From Streptomyces reniochalinae (GTDB taxonomy: Bacteria > Actinomycetota > Actinomycetes > Streptomycetales > Streptomycetaceae): 64,000 bases of DNA. The stretch covers positions 62,001-126,000 of the forward strand of contig NZ_QOIM01000022.1 in NCBI RefSeq assembly GCF_003323735.1, given 5' to 3'. A program made the translations under genes and the position numbers. Shown here in pieces: positions 63,728 through 64,000 of this stretch (the first letter of the stretch is position 1; each line of letters opens with the position of its first letter). The notes below the pieces were generated by a model, which had not been told where the DNA came from, did not search any database, and worked only from the letters and a program-made list of their open reading frames with translations.

Positions 63728-64000
63728 TCAGGCGCCGCGGTCCGGCACGTGGTCGGGGGCGGTGCGGGCGCCGCCGGCGGACGAGGCGAGCGCCGTGCCC
63801 GGTGTCACCGAGCGCAGGTTGCGGATCGCGGGGACCGCGAGCAGGGCCGCGCTGACCCCGATCATGACGAAGCCGCCCGCGAGGAGCACCGTACGGCCGC
63901 CGAACAACTGTGCGGCGGGCCCGGCGAGCGCCTGGCCGACCGGCATCATCGCCAGCGAGCCCGCCACCTCGTAGGCGTGGATACGGTTGAGGATCTCTCC
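63728..64000 (-). CDS. MFS transporter, C-terminal fragment (5' part outside window)
   Basis: The minus-strand frame is open to the window edge. It starts, in order, with GEILNRIHAYEVAGSLAMMP (MFS loop and TM typical of DHA3-like permeases), VGQALAGPAAQLFGGRTVLL and AGGFVMIGVSAALLAVPAIR, then a ~30-residue cytoplasmic tail (TPGTALASSAGGARTAPDHV). The GTG at 63967 is an internal codon, not a true start. The gene faces the FAD monooxygenase, with hairpins between. Nothing can be said about the substrate. Confidence 0.75.
   Translation of the reverse strand, partial: GEILNRIHAYEVAGSLAMMPVGQALAGPAAQLFGGRTVLLAGGFVMIGVSAALLAVPAIRNLRSVTPGTALASSAGGARTAPDHVPDRGA

Overview
This is a high-GC actinobacterial chromosome segment, almost certainly from Streptomyces or a very close relative. 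The evidence is the adjacent polar-growth cytoskeletal genes filP and scy, an acyl-CoA module (mce, thiolase, meaB, and an IcmA-type mutase), the block pyk-ackA-pta-pfkA, a helix-turn-helix/DUF397 pair, an LAxTG sortase substrate, an in-frame TTA codon, and very strong third-position GC bias. From memory, the gene order follows S. coelicolor roughly from the nucS region (SCO5388) to beyond pfkA (SCO5426). The window is core chromosome with a few remodelled patches.

Layout. 1-4.7 kb: the end of an acidic, proline-rich membrane protein, then an ABC-2 exporter with its own NarL-type two-component system. 4.7-7.9 kb: nucS, two small conserved actinobacterial genes and a luciferase-like flavin oxidoreductase. 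7.9-12.2 kb: two paralogous ABC-2 ATPase/permease pairs with low-complexity tails. 12.4-17.5 kb: filP and scy; scy carries a 13-copy 33-bp repeat. 17.8-20.9 kb: mce (its 3' end tandemly duplicated), thiolase and meaB. 20.9-23.9 kb: a PepSY protein divergent from an OmpR-type two-component system. 23.9-30.3 kb: MarR, three AIM24 paralogues, two DUF3817 proteins, an MTH1187 protein, and an MFS/MarR pair. 30.4-34.7 kb: icmA, a PPOX protein, TetR and a thioredoxin-like protein. 35.4-38.1 kb: a DUF6230/DUF6114/secreted-protein trio behind a 700-bp non-coding region rich in inverted repeats. 38.3-46.4 kb: GNAT, phosphotransferase, pyk, ackA, pta and pfkA. 46.5-50.6 kb: a Ser/Thr kinase with an extracellular sensor, two tiny coupled genes, and the XRE/DUF397 pair. 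50.6-51.5 kb: gene debris that looks like a deletion scar. 51.7-57.7 kb: a sortase substrate, a GH18 protein and a CitAB-like system next to dctA. 57.8-64 kb: an isolated treS, an M4 protease, a TetR/FAD-monooxygenase pair and the end of an MFS gene.

How the genes fit together. Pfk, Pyk, Pta and AckA link glycolysis to acetyl-CoA and acetate overflow. Mce, MeaB, thiolase and IcmA handle branched and short-chain acyl-CoAs. DctA with its two-component system takes up C4-dicarboxylates. FilP and Scy organise tip growth. Several divergent gaps carry clear candidate operators (864, 18512, 21710, 30359, 56174, 62485). Start codons were chosen from ribosome binding sites, overlaps and conserved N-termini, and are often shorter than the longest open frame. 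No tRNA, rRNA, CRISPR array, insertion sequence or replication origin was seen.
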